Shown one piece after another: positions 32,294 to 42,099 of a stretch of 64,000 nt of DNA. This DNA is from Phellopilus nigrolimitatus (lineage: Eukaryota; Basidiomycota; Agaricomycetes; Hymenochaetales; Hymenochaetaceae). The stretch's first letter is position 1; every line of letters begins with the position of its first letter. The translations under genes were made by a program, and so were the position numbers. The notes under the pieces are model-generated. The model had not been told where the DNA came from. It did not search any database and worked only from the letters and a program-made list of their open reading frames with translations. The DNA is taken from contig JAJOHG010000050.1 in the NCBI GenBank assembly GCA_021029095.1, forward strand, positions 166,095 to 230,094. Direction: 5' to 3'.

Positions 32294-34875
32294 TAGAGCA
32301 TAGCACGAGTAGAACCTCGGGTTGACCCGGACCTGTTGGCGGGTCACCCGTGGCAAAAAATCCTAGACCTGGACCCGGCTTGACCTGGACCCGTTGGGAC
32401 ACGGATCTGCAGGTCACCAAATTCCCACGATTCCAGGTCACGGAGGTCACGGTTTGTTCACAGCTCCTTGCGGGTCTTCCTCGCCAACTCCACGCACGGC
32501 CTCCAGGTAGCCCACCCGCGTCCTCGCCTCCCTCGCCATCGCATGCTGCTCCCGGTCCCAGCAGTGCGCATGCACCGACACCGTGTCACCCGCAGCCCAG
32601 ACTGGCTTTCTCAATACCGTCGACCCCGCGCGGGCGGGCCCATCACCCTCGCCCACCGCATTAAAGTGTGGTGGCCAATTCTGATTCTGAGCAAGAGTAT
32701 GAAAGCGAAGAGGACAACTTGAACCCACACCCATTGGAAGGAAAATTCGTGGACGAGACGGACGGAGTCAAGTGAGTATCGCATCTACCGTTTCGCGCGA
32801 TCTGGCTCGACTCAGTTTCTATCTTTACAGGCTCATACAGCTTCCCGAAATTGAACGCGAGAACATCCTTGCTCAACATCTGGAGGAAATGCAGCACATC
32901 TAGGACAAACGCAATCTCAATCAGATGCTGCGCGCACAGCGCAAGGACAACGTGTCTTAAGGCCGCAAAGCGTGACTACTGGATTCTGTGTACCAATTAC
33001 TTCTCTCTGATAATGCTTCCTAGGCGCCCATCAAGTGAGGGGAGCAACGAAGGAGAAGACATGTAAGTTGGACGTACTGAAGGCGAAGAGGAAGGCGAAG
33101 AGCGAGAAGAAGCGGGTGCGTTGTTCATTGCTGGTCCGCATCCTTCTCCTAAACTGCCAACAGACAATGATCAACTCGCCGAAGCGGAAGCGTTCTTCGT
33201 CACCGATGGACATGGAGATATCCTTCGAAGACGAGGAAGACAGGCAGATCAGCAGACTCGAGCAGCAGGAGGAGCGCGAGTCGCGCCTCCTAAACAAGAC
33301 GAAGCCCGAGGACGAAGACCTTACTATGGAAGATCTCGAGAAGTGCCGACTTTCACGCAGCAAGCTTGTCAAGTACGCATTGATGCCGTGGTTCGAGGAT
33401 TTCGTCAAAGGTAACTTGCCCGACATTCTGTCGTCCCTCGAACCTTTTGACGGTTGGTCCACTGCAGAGGTTCATGGGTGCGCTACCTTATTGGTACAGA
33501 CCAAGGCCAGCCCGTGTATCGAATTTGCGAGATCGCAAGTACGTGTTGCGTCCTCGCCTGTGTCGTTTCTAGTGTTCTGAGCACGCGCCTCCCAAGACCT
33601 CGGCTCAAACCCAGCCAAGCCCTATAAAATTGAAAACGAGTACTTCGACACCAGACTCGAGCTGCGGCACGGCGCGGGTTATCAAAGTGTTCCCGATGGA
33701 CAAGGTTTCCAACGCGGCGTTCACAGAGGCACCAGACTGTTTGTCCAGCAACCAGGCATCGGAACAAAAGGTCAACGATCCTACAGGACGAGTGGCACCG
33801 GATCAAAGCAACGTGTGAGCACGAGAAAGTCAAGCTCCCTGCGAAGCGCACGATCGAGAAGCTGCAGCAGTTCGCCAAGCTGACGAGTCATTTATTAACG
33901 GAGGTGCGTGCTTGCCCCTCGCGCTCAGAAAGGAGCGGCTGCTGGAAACACGCGCGCACAGGCGGACGTTCCTGCGATCCTCGCGCGCAAGGCAGAGCTG
34001 AACCACAGCCTGCCGAAGACGCGCACAACCGAGACGAAGGCCGCGCTCGAGCGCGCGGAGCTCGTGCGCATGCGCGCGCTCGCGCAGATGCATCGCGACT
34101 TCGCGGAGAGCGCCGCGCTCGATACGCGGCAGGGTGCGGTCCGAAAGGGAGGACATCCTCACGAAGGTGAACGAGCGCAACCGACAGGCGAACCGCAACG
34201 CTGTGCGCCGCACGGAGGTTACGAGGCCGAGGCGGAGCACAGGAAGAAGACGCGCCTGACGCGCGCGGCTTCTGCGACTGGCTCACGGCCGGGCACGCCG
34301 GGCGTTTTCAAGTGCGTTTTGCTTCTGTTTTTTGCTGCGCCCGCCCGACTGACTTTGCCCCATAGCGTATCTCCGCAGGGACTCGCCGAACGGGACGCCG
34401 ATGCTCGGCGCGTCGCTTGCGCTCGGGGACGGCATGCGCTCCGTGTCGCCCCGCCCTCGCAGAAGGGCGTGCTCGGGAAACGGGCGTTCGAGAGCATCGT
34501 CGCGAGCTCCGTCGAAGTGGACCTGGTCGACTTTTAGGTGCTGCTTTCGGCGGGCGGACGCGGGCGGGGCTCGCGAGCTCGCACCTTTCCTTTTTTTGCT
34601 GTGGACCTGGGAGCATACATGTGTAGATTACGAAGCATATTAACCACACATACTGTACATACATACAATATACAAATAAATTACCTTGGCCACTCTAAGC
34701 TTGAAAACCTGTGTGAATTACCCACAGGTTTTGGAAAAACACAAATTCTGAACCCGGACCCGCGAAAACCCGTTTCCCACGGATCACCCGTGCACGGGTG
34801 ATCCGTGAATACGGGTCTGCAGTCCGAGTCGGGTCACGGATACCTGCGGGTTCCAGGGAGTCGTGCTAGGCTCTA
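32294..34875. mobile_element. hAT-type Pack element, 2,582 bp, carrying RTF1
   Basis: The TIRs TAGAGCATAGCACGA and TAGAGCCTAGCACGA (inverse at the right end) are flanked on both sides by GCAGGAAC, a perfect 8-bp target duplication. The mirror locus in the right arm (39187-39194) has a single GTTCCTGC and no element, which gives the exact empty site. Subterminal GACCCGGACC and CACGGATC motifs recur inside both ends. There is no transposase; the interior is an RTF1 gene fragment with introns. TAG start, 8-bp duplication and length fit a non-autonomous hAT. Confidence 0.92.
32670..34540 (+). pseudogene. RTF1: RTF1 (Paf1 complex, Plus3 domain), captured fragment
   Basis: RTF1 links the Paf1 elongation complex to Spt5 and histone marks. 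The copy reads LNPHPLEGKFVDETDGVK, an intron (32774-32829), then LIQLPEIERENILAQHLEEM, QHI, a TAG, and DKRNLNQMLRAQRKDN. Further on come KLDVLKAKRKAKSEKK, an intron, SPKRKRSSSPMDMEISFEDE, QEERESRLLNKTKPEDEDLT and the Plus3 start (LSRSKLVKYALMPWFEDFVK, YLIGTDQGQPVYRICEIA). The IKVFPMDKVSN core near 33690 is followed by VKLPAKRTIEKLQQF. The C-terminal third (about 33900-34540) is frame-shifted. Retained introns prove capture from DNA. Stops make it inactive. Confidence 0.9.
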
Positions 34876-35136
34876 GCAGGAACTGAAAGGGTTGGCTTCT
34901 GATACTAGTATTCAAGCTATGCAACCACTCTGATTTTTTGTTCTGCTTGTACTTTCCTTTAAATGTATATATATATATAAGATTTCACACATAGTGGTAG
35001 TGATCACCTTTGGATGTATAAAAAAAAACAAGACAGCCAGACTCAATGTCAAAGAAACCACTGTCTACATCCTGCACTCAATACTTGTACATAACAACAC
35101 AATTGCATATTGCAAGATTACATAACAGCAACTTTT

Positions 35137-35270
35137 ATTTTATTCATAACAATATACTGTTGCCACAACCAAAAGAGTCCAAATTGCTGTATCCATTGCT
35201 ACCATTTTATTCATAACAATATACTGTTGCCACAACCAAAAGAGTCCAAATTGCTGTATCCATTGCTACC
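35137..35270. repeat. Tandem duplication of a 67-bp unit
   Basis: Two direct copies of a unit containing TATTCATAACAATATACTG and CCAAAAGAGTCCAAATTG are present, also in mirror at 38800-38933. The duplication therefore predates the palindrome. Confidence 0.8.
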
Positions 35271-35348
35271 ATCTGAGATAAAAAAATTGGGTCAAGCCAG
35301 TCCGCCATTATAGTATTGAAAATGATTTAGCAAAGTATTATAGAAAAA

Positions 35349-35418
35349 GTAGCCAAAGCCCGAGTTGAACCAAAAGTCTCAAGATGGCTTTAACAGCTTA
35401 ACCATTACACTAAACTAC
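35349..35418 (-). repeat. tRNA-like (SINE-type) segment, left arm
   Basis: Mirror of 38652-38721; the features are described there. Confidence 0.5.
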
Positions 35419-35869
35419 AATTTGTGATTCATGTTCCTTAACGCTATATATGATTAGTCTTTTCAAGTATGACAGGTCAGGATATGACACCAGAGCCATA
35501 TTATGCAACAGTAAATGTCACAATCTCGTGACAAATAGTGACTTCGGCATAATGTGTGACACAGATTTACAAAAATGAGAAAACAAGGTCTGGCACAAGC
35601 TTGGTGAGTTTTTTTAGGGCCTGCAACATAGCATTGATTACCAAAAAAAAGGATGCTACTTGTCAGATATGCTGAAGATCAGTTAGGTCAGTCTGAGGAT
35701 CACCATCGACGTGCCCAATGTGGGTGTTTTTGTTGGCAAATACCCCCAAAGTAGGATCTACTGATGCATATTCCCCAAAAAAACTTATGCAATATTAGGT
35801 ATTAGATTGCTTGCATATTTTGGCTGTAAAAGTAGGAACAATGTCGGTTCCCGGATTTTTCATGCATTA

Positions 35870-36291
35870 CACTGCGGGCATCCACTTAGAATCCCCCCAT
35901 GGTGAGTTGATTAGTTGTTTTATTTAATTGTCGCTTTCTCCACACATTATAGTTTAACACTTTTGGACACTTTTATCCAAATCACTTCTTAACTTTCTTA
36001 TGCCTTTCTCCAAACAGCATACTTAAACTTTCTTTTTGCCTTTGTCCACACAAGAAAGGCTTAACAAAGGGGTGCTTTGACGAAAACATGCCTTTGTTAA
36101 GCCTTTCTTGTGCAGACAAAGGTGAAATGGAAGTTAAAGTATACCGTTTGGAGAAAGACATAAGAAAGTTAAGAAGTGATTTGGATAAAAGTTTCCAAAA
36201 GTGTTAAACTATATTGCATGGGGAAAGCCACAATTAAATAAAACAACTAATCAACTCACTATGGGGGGATTCTAAGTGGATGCCCACAGTG
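35870..36291. mobile_element. Fold-back MITE family C, copy 1 (422 bp)
   Basis: The ends CACTGCGGGCATCCACTTAG and inverse are followed by GGGGGG and TTTTATTTAATTG. The arms pair over roughly 200 bp each, so almost the whole element is one hairpin. The CACTG..CAGTG ends recall CACTA-type elements, but no target duplication is evident. It abuts the truncated pogo-like element on the left and an F-box fragment on the right. Confidence 0.75.
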
Positions 36292-36304
36292 CAAGGTGTG
36301 CTCA

Positions 36305-36816
36305 TGTTTGCAGGGTCTGGCGAGATCTGGCACTAGAACTCGTCTGGGAATGGCTGCACTCTTTTCAGCCGCTGCTATGTTTGTTGCTGTGCATCGAGTT
36401 GCCAACGAATAACGAAGACAATGAGTACGAGCTAGTATGTACACTCTTTTGAAACAGGGAAATGTTTGCTCATAAAATTGTACTAGAAACGCATGCATCC
36501 AATCGAACATGCTGACTGGGAGAGGTTCAACGCATATGCAATGAAAGTCAAAACATTCGATTTCTGTGTACCACTTCCTGAAGGTGAAGATCCAGATGTC
36601 GCAGAGACGATCTTGGTGGAGTTGGCTATATCTAGGCCATCCATGACATTCCTTCCTCAACTACAAAAGCTCACCTGCGACTGGGAGTATTATAAAAAAC
36701 TTCATCCACTCTGGCTACGATTTTCCAGATCATTTCTCCATGCCAACTTGCAAAGCCTGGAGCTCTTGATGCCTTCAGACATGACGAAGAAGAACCACAC
36801 AGCAGTCTTCCTCTGA
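36305..36816 (+). pseudogene. F-box/LRR-type protein fragment, left arm
   Basis: VWRDLALELVWEWLHSFQPL and the following leucine-rich helix match the post-F-box segment of basidiomycete F-box proteins. A GT..AG intron at 36435-36486 leads in frame to MHPIEHADWERFNAYAMKVK, TFDF, and FLPQLQKLTCDWEYY to a stop at 36816. The F-box itself and most LRRs are missing, cut by MITE copy 1. F-box proteins recruit substrates to SCF ubiquitin ligases. Mirror copy at 37254-37765. Confidence 0.6.
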
Positions 36817-36886
36817 GAAGTTCTGTTATTGTCCCCCAGACTGACGGATTTCAGTCTTTGCCCGTCTCCTATGGCTGCAGAGCTGA

Positions 36887-37183
36887 CACTGCGGGCATCC
36901 ACTTAGAATCCCCCCATGGCGAGTCAATTAGATGTTTTATTTAATTGTGGCTTTCTTCACACATCATAGTGACGAAAACATGCCTTTGTTAAGCCTTTCT
37001 TGTGTGAACAAAGGTGAAAAGAAAGTTTAAGTATGCTGTTTGGAGAAAGGCATAAGAAAGTTAAGAAGTGATTTGGATAAAAGTTTCCAAAAGTGTTAAA
37101 CTATGATGTGTGAAGAAAGCCACAATTAAATAAAACATCTAATTGACTCGCCATGGGGGGATTCTAAGTGGATGCCCGCAGTG
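36887..37183. mobile_element. Fold-back MITE family C, copy 2, at the palindrome centre (297 bp)
   Basis: It has the same ends as copy 1. Compared with copy 1 the inner half of one arm (about 130 bp) is missing, which leaves a non-palindromic core at 36970-37100. Its outer arms merge with the giant inverted repeat, so this element is the hinge of the palindrome. Confidence 0.85.
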
Positions 37184-37253
37184 TCAGCTCTGCAGCCATA
37201 GGAGACGGGCAAAGACTGAAATCCGTCAGTCTGGGGGACAATAACAGAACTTC

Positions 37254-37765
37254 TCAGAGGAAGACTGCTGTGTGGTTCTTCTTCGTCATGTCTGAAGGCA
37301 TCAAGAGCTCCAGGCTTTGCAAGTTGGCATGGAGAAATGATCTGGAAAATCGTAGCCAGAGTGGATGAAGTTTTTTATAATACTCCCAGTCGCAGGTGAG
37401 CTTTTGTAGTTGAGGAAGGAATGTCATGGATGGCCTAGATATAGCCAACTCCACCAAGATCGTCTCTGCGACATCTGGATCTTCACCTTCAGGAAGTGGT
37501 ACACAGAAATCGAATGTTTTGACTTTCATTGCATATGCGTTGAACCTCTCCCAGTCAGCATGTTCGATTGGATGCATGCGTTTCTAGTACAATTTTATGA
37601 GCAAACATTTCCCTGTTTCAAAAGAGTGTACATACTAGCTCGTACTCATTGTCTTCGTTATTCGTTGGCAACTCGATGCACAGCAACAAACATAGCAGCG
37701 GCTGAAAAGAGTGCAGCCATTCCCAGACGAGTTCTAGTGCCAGATCTCGCCAGACCCTGCAAACA
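37254..37765 (-). pseudogene. F-box/LRR-type protein fragment, right arm
   Basis: Exact mirror of 36305-36816 with the same intron and stop. Confidence 0.6.
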
Positions 37766-37778
37766 TGAGCACACCTTG

Positions 37779-38200
37779 CACTGTGGGCATCCACTTAGAA
37801 TCCCCCCATAGTGAGTTGATTAGTTGTTTTATTTAATTGTGGCTTTCCCCATGCAATATAGTTTAACACTTTTGGAAACTTTTATCCAAATCACTTCTTA
37901 ACTTTCTTATGTCTTTCTCCAAACGGTATACTTTAACTTCCATTTCACCTTTGTCTGCACAAGAAAGGCTTAACAAAGGCATGTTTTCGTCAAAGCACCC
38001 CTTTGTTAAGCCTTTCTTGTGTGGACAAAGGCAAAAAGAAAGTTTAAGTATGCTGTTTGGAGAAAGGCATAAGAAAGTTAAGAAGTGATTTGGATAAAAG
38101 TGTCCAAAAGTGTTAAACTATAATGTGTGGAGAAAGCGACAATTAAATAAAACAACTAATCAACTCACCATGGGGGGATTCTAAGTGGATGCCCGCAGTG
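37779..38200. mobile_element. Fold-back MITE family C, copy 3 (422 bp)
   Basis: Mirror of copy 1 in the right arm. Confidence 0.75.
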
Positions 38201-39594
38201 TAATGCATGAAAAATCCGGGAACCGACATTGTTCCTACTTTTACAGCCAAAATATGCAAGCAATCTAATACCTAATATTGCATAAGTTTTTTTGGGGAAT
38301 ATGCATCAGTAGATCCTACTTTGGGGGTATTTGCCAACAAAAACACCCACATTGGGCACGTCGATGGTGATCCTCAGACTGACCTAACTGATCTTCAGCA
38401 TATCTGACAAGTAGCATCCTTTTTTTTGGTAATCAATGCTATGTTGCAGGCCCTAAAAAAACTCACCAAGCTTGTGCCAGACCTTGTTTTCTCATTTTTG
38501 TAAATCTGTGTCACACATTATGCCGAAGTCACTATTTGTCACGAGATTGTGACATTTACTGTTGCATAATATGGCTCTGGTGTCATATCCTGACCTGTCA
38601 TACTTGAAAAGACTAATCATATATAGCGTTAAGGAACATGAATCACAAATTGTAGTTTAGTGTAATGGTTAAGCTGTTAAAGCCATCTTGAGACTTTTGG
38701 TTCAACTCGGGCTTTGGCTACTTTTTCTATAATACTTTGCTAAATCATTTTCAATACTATAATGGCGGACTGGCTTGACCCAATTTTTTTATCTCAGATG
38801 GTAGCAATGGATACAGCAATTTGGACTCTTTTGGTTGTGGCAACAGTATATTGTTATGAATAAAATGGTAGCAATGGATACAGCAATTTGGACTCTTTTG
38901 GTTGTGGCAACAGTATATTGTTATGAATAAAATAAAAGTTGCTGTTATGTAATCTTGCAATATGCAATTGTGTTGTTATGTACAAGTATTGAGTGCAGGA
39001 TGTAGACAGTGGTTTCTTTGACATTGAGTCTGGCTGTCTTGTTTTTTTTTATACATCCAAAGGTGATCACTACCACTATGTGTGAAATCTTATATATATA
39101 TATACATTTAAAGGAAAGTACAAGCAGAACAAAAAATCAGAGTGGTTGCATAGCTTGAATACTAGTATCAGAAGCCAACCCTTTCAGTTCCTGCAGATCT
39201 TAACTGACTAGAGGGCTCTAAAAGTCCAAACATGCAATCAGAATATCAGAATTACCAAATTAGGTCAAAAGCGGCACATATTTTATTGGAAAAGCAGAAT
39301 AATGCTTGCCTGCTTGAGCAGTAATTTGAAGTAGCTGGTTCTTGTTTTTTGAAGGTCCTTGGGAGAACAGACACACCAGAAGTAGTGCAGCGCAGGCTTG
39401 TGCCCGAAAGAGCCTTATTTTAAGCGGAGCTTAAAATGATTTTACGCGGCAAAAATTTCCCAGGGAAGAAGGTTTACATTTACTGTAACAGGCAGGAACT
39501 TAATTCAGTCGGAGATCGAAATTAAGCCTATATATGGACTTAATTTCAAACTCCACAGGTCAGGGCATGCCATGCATTATGAGATAATCAACTG
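38201..39594. mobile_element. Pogo-like element family B, right arm, uninterrupted
   Basis: Mirror of the element at 31886-35869 without the hAT insertion. The TA-flanked terminus (inverse of CAGTTGATTATC) ends at 39594. It is truncated at 38201 by the MITE. The empty hAT target is at 39187-39194. Confidence 0.65.
38652..38721 (+). repeat. tRNA-like (SINE-type) segment, right arm
   Basis: In 70 nt, GTAG and CTAC could form part of an acceptor stem. TTTAGTGTAATGGTTA is a good A box and GGTTCAACTC an excellent B box, with spacing as in tRNA genes. The anticodon arm is imperfect (one mismatch; the loop would place CTT as anticodon), and the CCA side is not diagnostic. Best read as a tRNA pseudogene or SINE head. 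Confidence 0.5.
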
Positions 39595-39669
39595 TATGCT
39601 CATACGCGCTTTGCGGCTACACTGTCCATCACCTTCTCTGCGCTCGGCCCTCCCTTACCGCTTGAAAAC

Positions 39670-39795
39670 TCACTTCCTTAAAGTGCTCAATAGCAACTCA
39701 TCCAGCACGTCTTGCATCACCCCCATCGTCAGCGCAACCTTGGCTTTCGGACCCTTGGCTAACTCCTCTTCCAACTCCTCCGCAACGTCCGCGCT
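39670..39795 (+). pseudogene. Secreted-protein (DUF7729-type) fragment, right arm
   Basis: Mirror of 31685-31810. It is joined 5' to the exonuclease copy. Confidence 0.55.
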
Positions 39796-39799
39796 GTTA

Positions 39800-41110
39800 C
39801 TTCTCTGGACGCTGGAGCTGTACAGCTCTGTTCTCCCAACTCATCCGCGCAACCCATCGAGAAGCAAACGCCACCGAGGTCTCCTCAGGAGAGACGCACC
39901 GCCCGTGAAGGAATCCGCAGGCAAGAACAGCGAGCTCGTCCTGCGTCCGGCAGCCGCAGGAATCCCCATCTTTGAATACCCAACAAAACGCCCGAAGCTC
40001 GCAGCACGCCCGCCCGCGTCCAGCGGCCCCGACGATGCCTCCCGCCGCGCCGCAGCCCCACACCCTCCTCGAGTTGCGCGCATTCCAGAAGCGCGATCGC
40101 GCTCGACCTCCCGCCCTACTCCTACACCGAACGCTTCCCGTGCGTGCGCCTGCTATACATTCACGGCCACGAGGAGACGAACAGGGAGCTCGACGGCCTC
40201 TTTGCGGCGCCGCCGCACGTCGTCAGCTTCGACCTCGAGTGGCGCCCGTCGTTCACGCCCGGGAGTCCCAAGCACCCGGTGGCACTCGTGCAGATCGCGA
40301 CGCCGGAGATGATTCTGCTGCTGCAGATCAGCGCCTTGAAGAGCCAGTGGCATGTTTAATCTAATGTTCTTCGGCCTTCAGTGGACTAAACTCGCATTCT
40401 AGTGTTCCCGAGCAAGCTGATCGACTTTCTCGATGATGAAAGCATCGTCAAAGCGGGTGTTAATATACTTGGTAATCATTTCTCTATTGTTGTTGGCGCC
40501 CTAAATTGACATTATGATTTCCTACTTGAAGCCGACTGCCAGAACCTCTACCGGGATTTTACCGTCTTTACCCGCTCCTACGTCGAGCCCTCCTATCTCG
40601 CACGCTATGTCGACGGCACGCGGTGGCCCGGAGCATTCATAGGCCTCGCGCGGCTCGTCAGTGCGTACGAGAGCCGCTCGCTTTCCAAGGGCAAGACGCA
40701 GTTCAGCAACTGGGAGGCCAACCTGACCGCCATCCAGCAGCATTGTGAGCCCGCCCTCTTCCGCTCACCTGCCCGTCCATTATACATGTATATAAACTTA
40801 TGCACAACCACCAGACGCAGCGAACGACGCGCACTCGGGGTTAGTGCTTTACACCGGCCTCTTCGAGCGCGCCAGGGACATCGAGAGCTCCTACCATACG
40901 TTCAACGTCATTAATGGCGATGCGTTCTGCCCGTACGGCAGCCCCTGGCAGCACATGAATTTGAACCCCGGGCCGGCTGCGGCCCCTGCGAGCGCCGAGG
41001 GCGTGGTCGAAGCTGCGGCGCAGACGGAGACGCAGAGACGGAGACACAGACTCCGCACACCTATGATACTCCTGCCTCGGACAGGGAGTAGAACACTCTT
41101 GTCTCCCGCT
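39800..41110 (+). pseudogene. DEDDy 3'-5' exonuclease, right palindrome arm
   Basis: The order is LDLPPYSYTERFPCVRLLYI, GHEETNRELDGLFAAPPHV, VSFDLEWRPSFTPGSP (ExoI D-x-E), VALVQIATPEMILLLQISAL, PSKLIDFLDDESIVKAGVNI, intron (40471-40531), ADCQNLYRDF (ExoII Asp), YVEPSYLARYVDGTRW and FIGLARLVSAYESRSLSKGK. A second intron (40745-40812) leads to YAANDAHSGLVLYTGL (ExoIII Tyr and Asp). All DEDDy residues are therefore present. A deletion before LDLPPYS breaks the upstream frame and one exon junction is unclear, so I call it a pseudogene with reservations. Relatives include the WRN exonuclease and MUT-7. It continues directly into an Argonaute N-domain. Confidence 0.8.
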
Positions 41111-41334
41111 TCCAAGCTCTGTTAGCCACAGACCCGACCACATTGTGCGTCCGGGACTCAGGAACTCCAGCGTTGTGATCGCAGTTCGTGCGAACTTCTT
41201 CCGAAGGATGTCGTTTTGTATGATTACCCAACTGCGCGGGGGCAACTACGAACCCTCAGTGCTCCCGAACTGCGGGCCGAGTTTCGTGCACGCGCTCGCG
41301 CGCTGCGGGTTCGGCGACATGCTACTCGACGCGG
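41110..41334 (+). pseudogene. Argonaute N-domain fragment, right palindrome arm
   Basis: Mirror of 30146-30370 (IAVRANFF, then DVVLYDYPTARGQLRTLSAP after an indel). Right-arm homology ends at 41334. Confidence 0.7.
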
Positions 41335-41447
41335 CGCGCACGAGCAAGGACGCTTAACTCGAAGAAGGCGCGGCTCGGGTATGCGTTGCCCGAGTCCTTC
41401 CCGGATGTCGATTTGCTCCTACTGTACACACGCCCAGAGACGTCCGA

Positions 41448-42050
41448 ATGCAGTGGGCACGCGCCGTCCGCGGTCGGCTACCTGAGGACATGCGAGCCGG
41501 ACCCGGGCAGGCTCGCAGTGCTGTGCGATCGCAAGTTCGAGTGGGGCATGCACGAGCGCATTGTCAAGCGCTCCGCACAGTCGCTTGGGCGCCCGCGGTG
41601 CACTGCATTTTGCGGCGCGCCATACTCGACACCGACAAGGCCTGGCCTCCAGTCGCGGAGAAAGAGCCCGCAGGACGGAGGAGTTACAGGCACAGCGTCG
41701 AAGATGATCGCCAGACACTTCTCGTCGTGCTGAACGTTAACAATGACGATAGCGACAACGAGGAGGAGCACCGGCTGATTTTGGAGATCCGCGCGAAGCG
41801 CGCGCACGCCTCGAATGATGGCATGATGGAGCACCAACTCGAGATCGTGCCCGCGCAGCTCGTGCGGCACACGAGGCCGGCGTGCAGGCCGTCCGGGAAC
41901 TTCTCGGAGAGCCCGCTGGAGACTGGGGACTCTGACGACGAATTTGACAGCTCTGACGAGTTTGATGACGACGGCTGCGGCTGCGACGGCGGGAGAAAGA
42001 AAAAGAGAGGAGGCCCGAAGAGACCACCGCTTGCAGACTTGGATCAGTAA
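41448..42050 (+). CDS. Unrecognised acidic/basic protein segment, ~200 aa open frame
   Basis: A 200-codon frame lies between Argonaute N-domain and L1 pieces. Its second half looks truly coding: LLVVLNVNNDDSDNEEEHRL, an acidic run (DSDDEFDSSDEFDDDG), and a basic end KKKRGGPKRPPLADLDQ before the stop. The first half is basic and may be in another frame. The nuclear-protein-like composition is all I can offer. It may be a captured 3' exon of some gene, because nothing like it sits in the other Argonaute copies. Confidence 0.35.
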   Translation: MQWARAVRGRLPEDMRAGPGQARSAVRSQVRVGHARAHCQALRTVAWAPAVHCILRRAILDTDKAWPPVAEKEPAGRRSYRHSVEDDRQTLLVVLNVNNDDSDNEEEHRLILEIRAKRAHASNDGMMEHQLEIVPAQLVRHTRPACRPSGNFSESPLETGDSDDEFDSSDEFDDDGCGCDGGRKKKRGGPKRPPLADLDQ

Positions 42051-42099
42051 GCGTTCATATTTCCAACTAGACAACATCTAGTTACCTCCGAGGCGAGGA

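Larger units (their letters stand above)
31886..35869. mobile_element. Pogo-like element family B, left arm, interrupted by a hAT element
   Basis: The TA-flanked CAGTTGATTATCTCATAATG terminus starts at 31886. The opposite subterminal region (CTTATGCAATATTAG, TTGCATATTTTGGCTG, GGTTCCCGGATTTTTCATGC) ends at 35869, where a MITE abuts and the final TIR is missing. Without the 2,590-bp hAT insertion it is about 1.39 kb, the size of its mirror (38201-39594). It contains a 67-bp tandem duplication (35137-35270) and a tRNA-like segment. No transposase gene remains. Confidence 0.6.
30146..41334. repeat. Giant near-perfect inverted repeat (palindrome)
   Basis: The left arm (30146 to about 36969) and right arm (about 37101-41334) are reverse complements. 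Position x pairs with 74070-x in the inner part, and with 71480-x outside an insertion in the left arm. Excluding that insertion each arm is about 4.2 kb. Translated pieces are identical except for one change seen by eye (Asp codon on the left, Tyr codon on the right, near 30545/40935). The spacer is about 131 bp and lies in a fold-back MITE. Outside 30146 and 41334 the flanks are unrelated. Confidence 0.95.

Noticed and set aside
36305..36816. Transposase of the pogo-like element
   Set aside because: The reading matches the F-box/LRR type, has its own intron, lies outside the TIR-bounded part, and no DDE residues are visible.
38652..38721. Functional tRNA gene
   Set aside because: A and B boxes are good, but the anticodon and acceptor stems have mismatches and the same copy sits in a transposon remnant, so it is called tRNA-like only.
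30146..41334. Pure assembly artefact (a single arm folded twice)
   Set aside because: The left arm carries a 2,590-bp insertion with a proper 8-bp duplication, at least one base differs, and the two outer flanks are unrelated, so two real arms are more likely. Long reads are still the decisive test.
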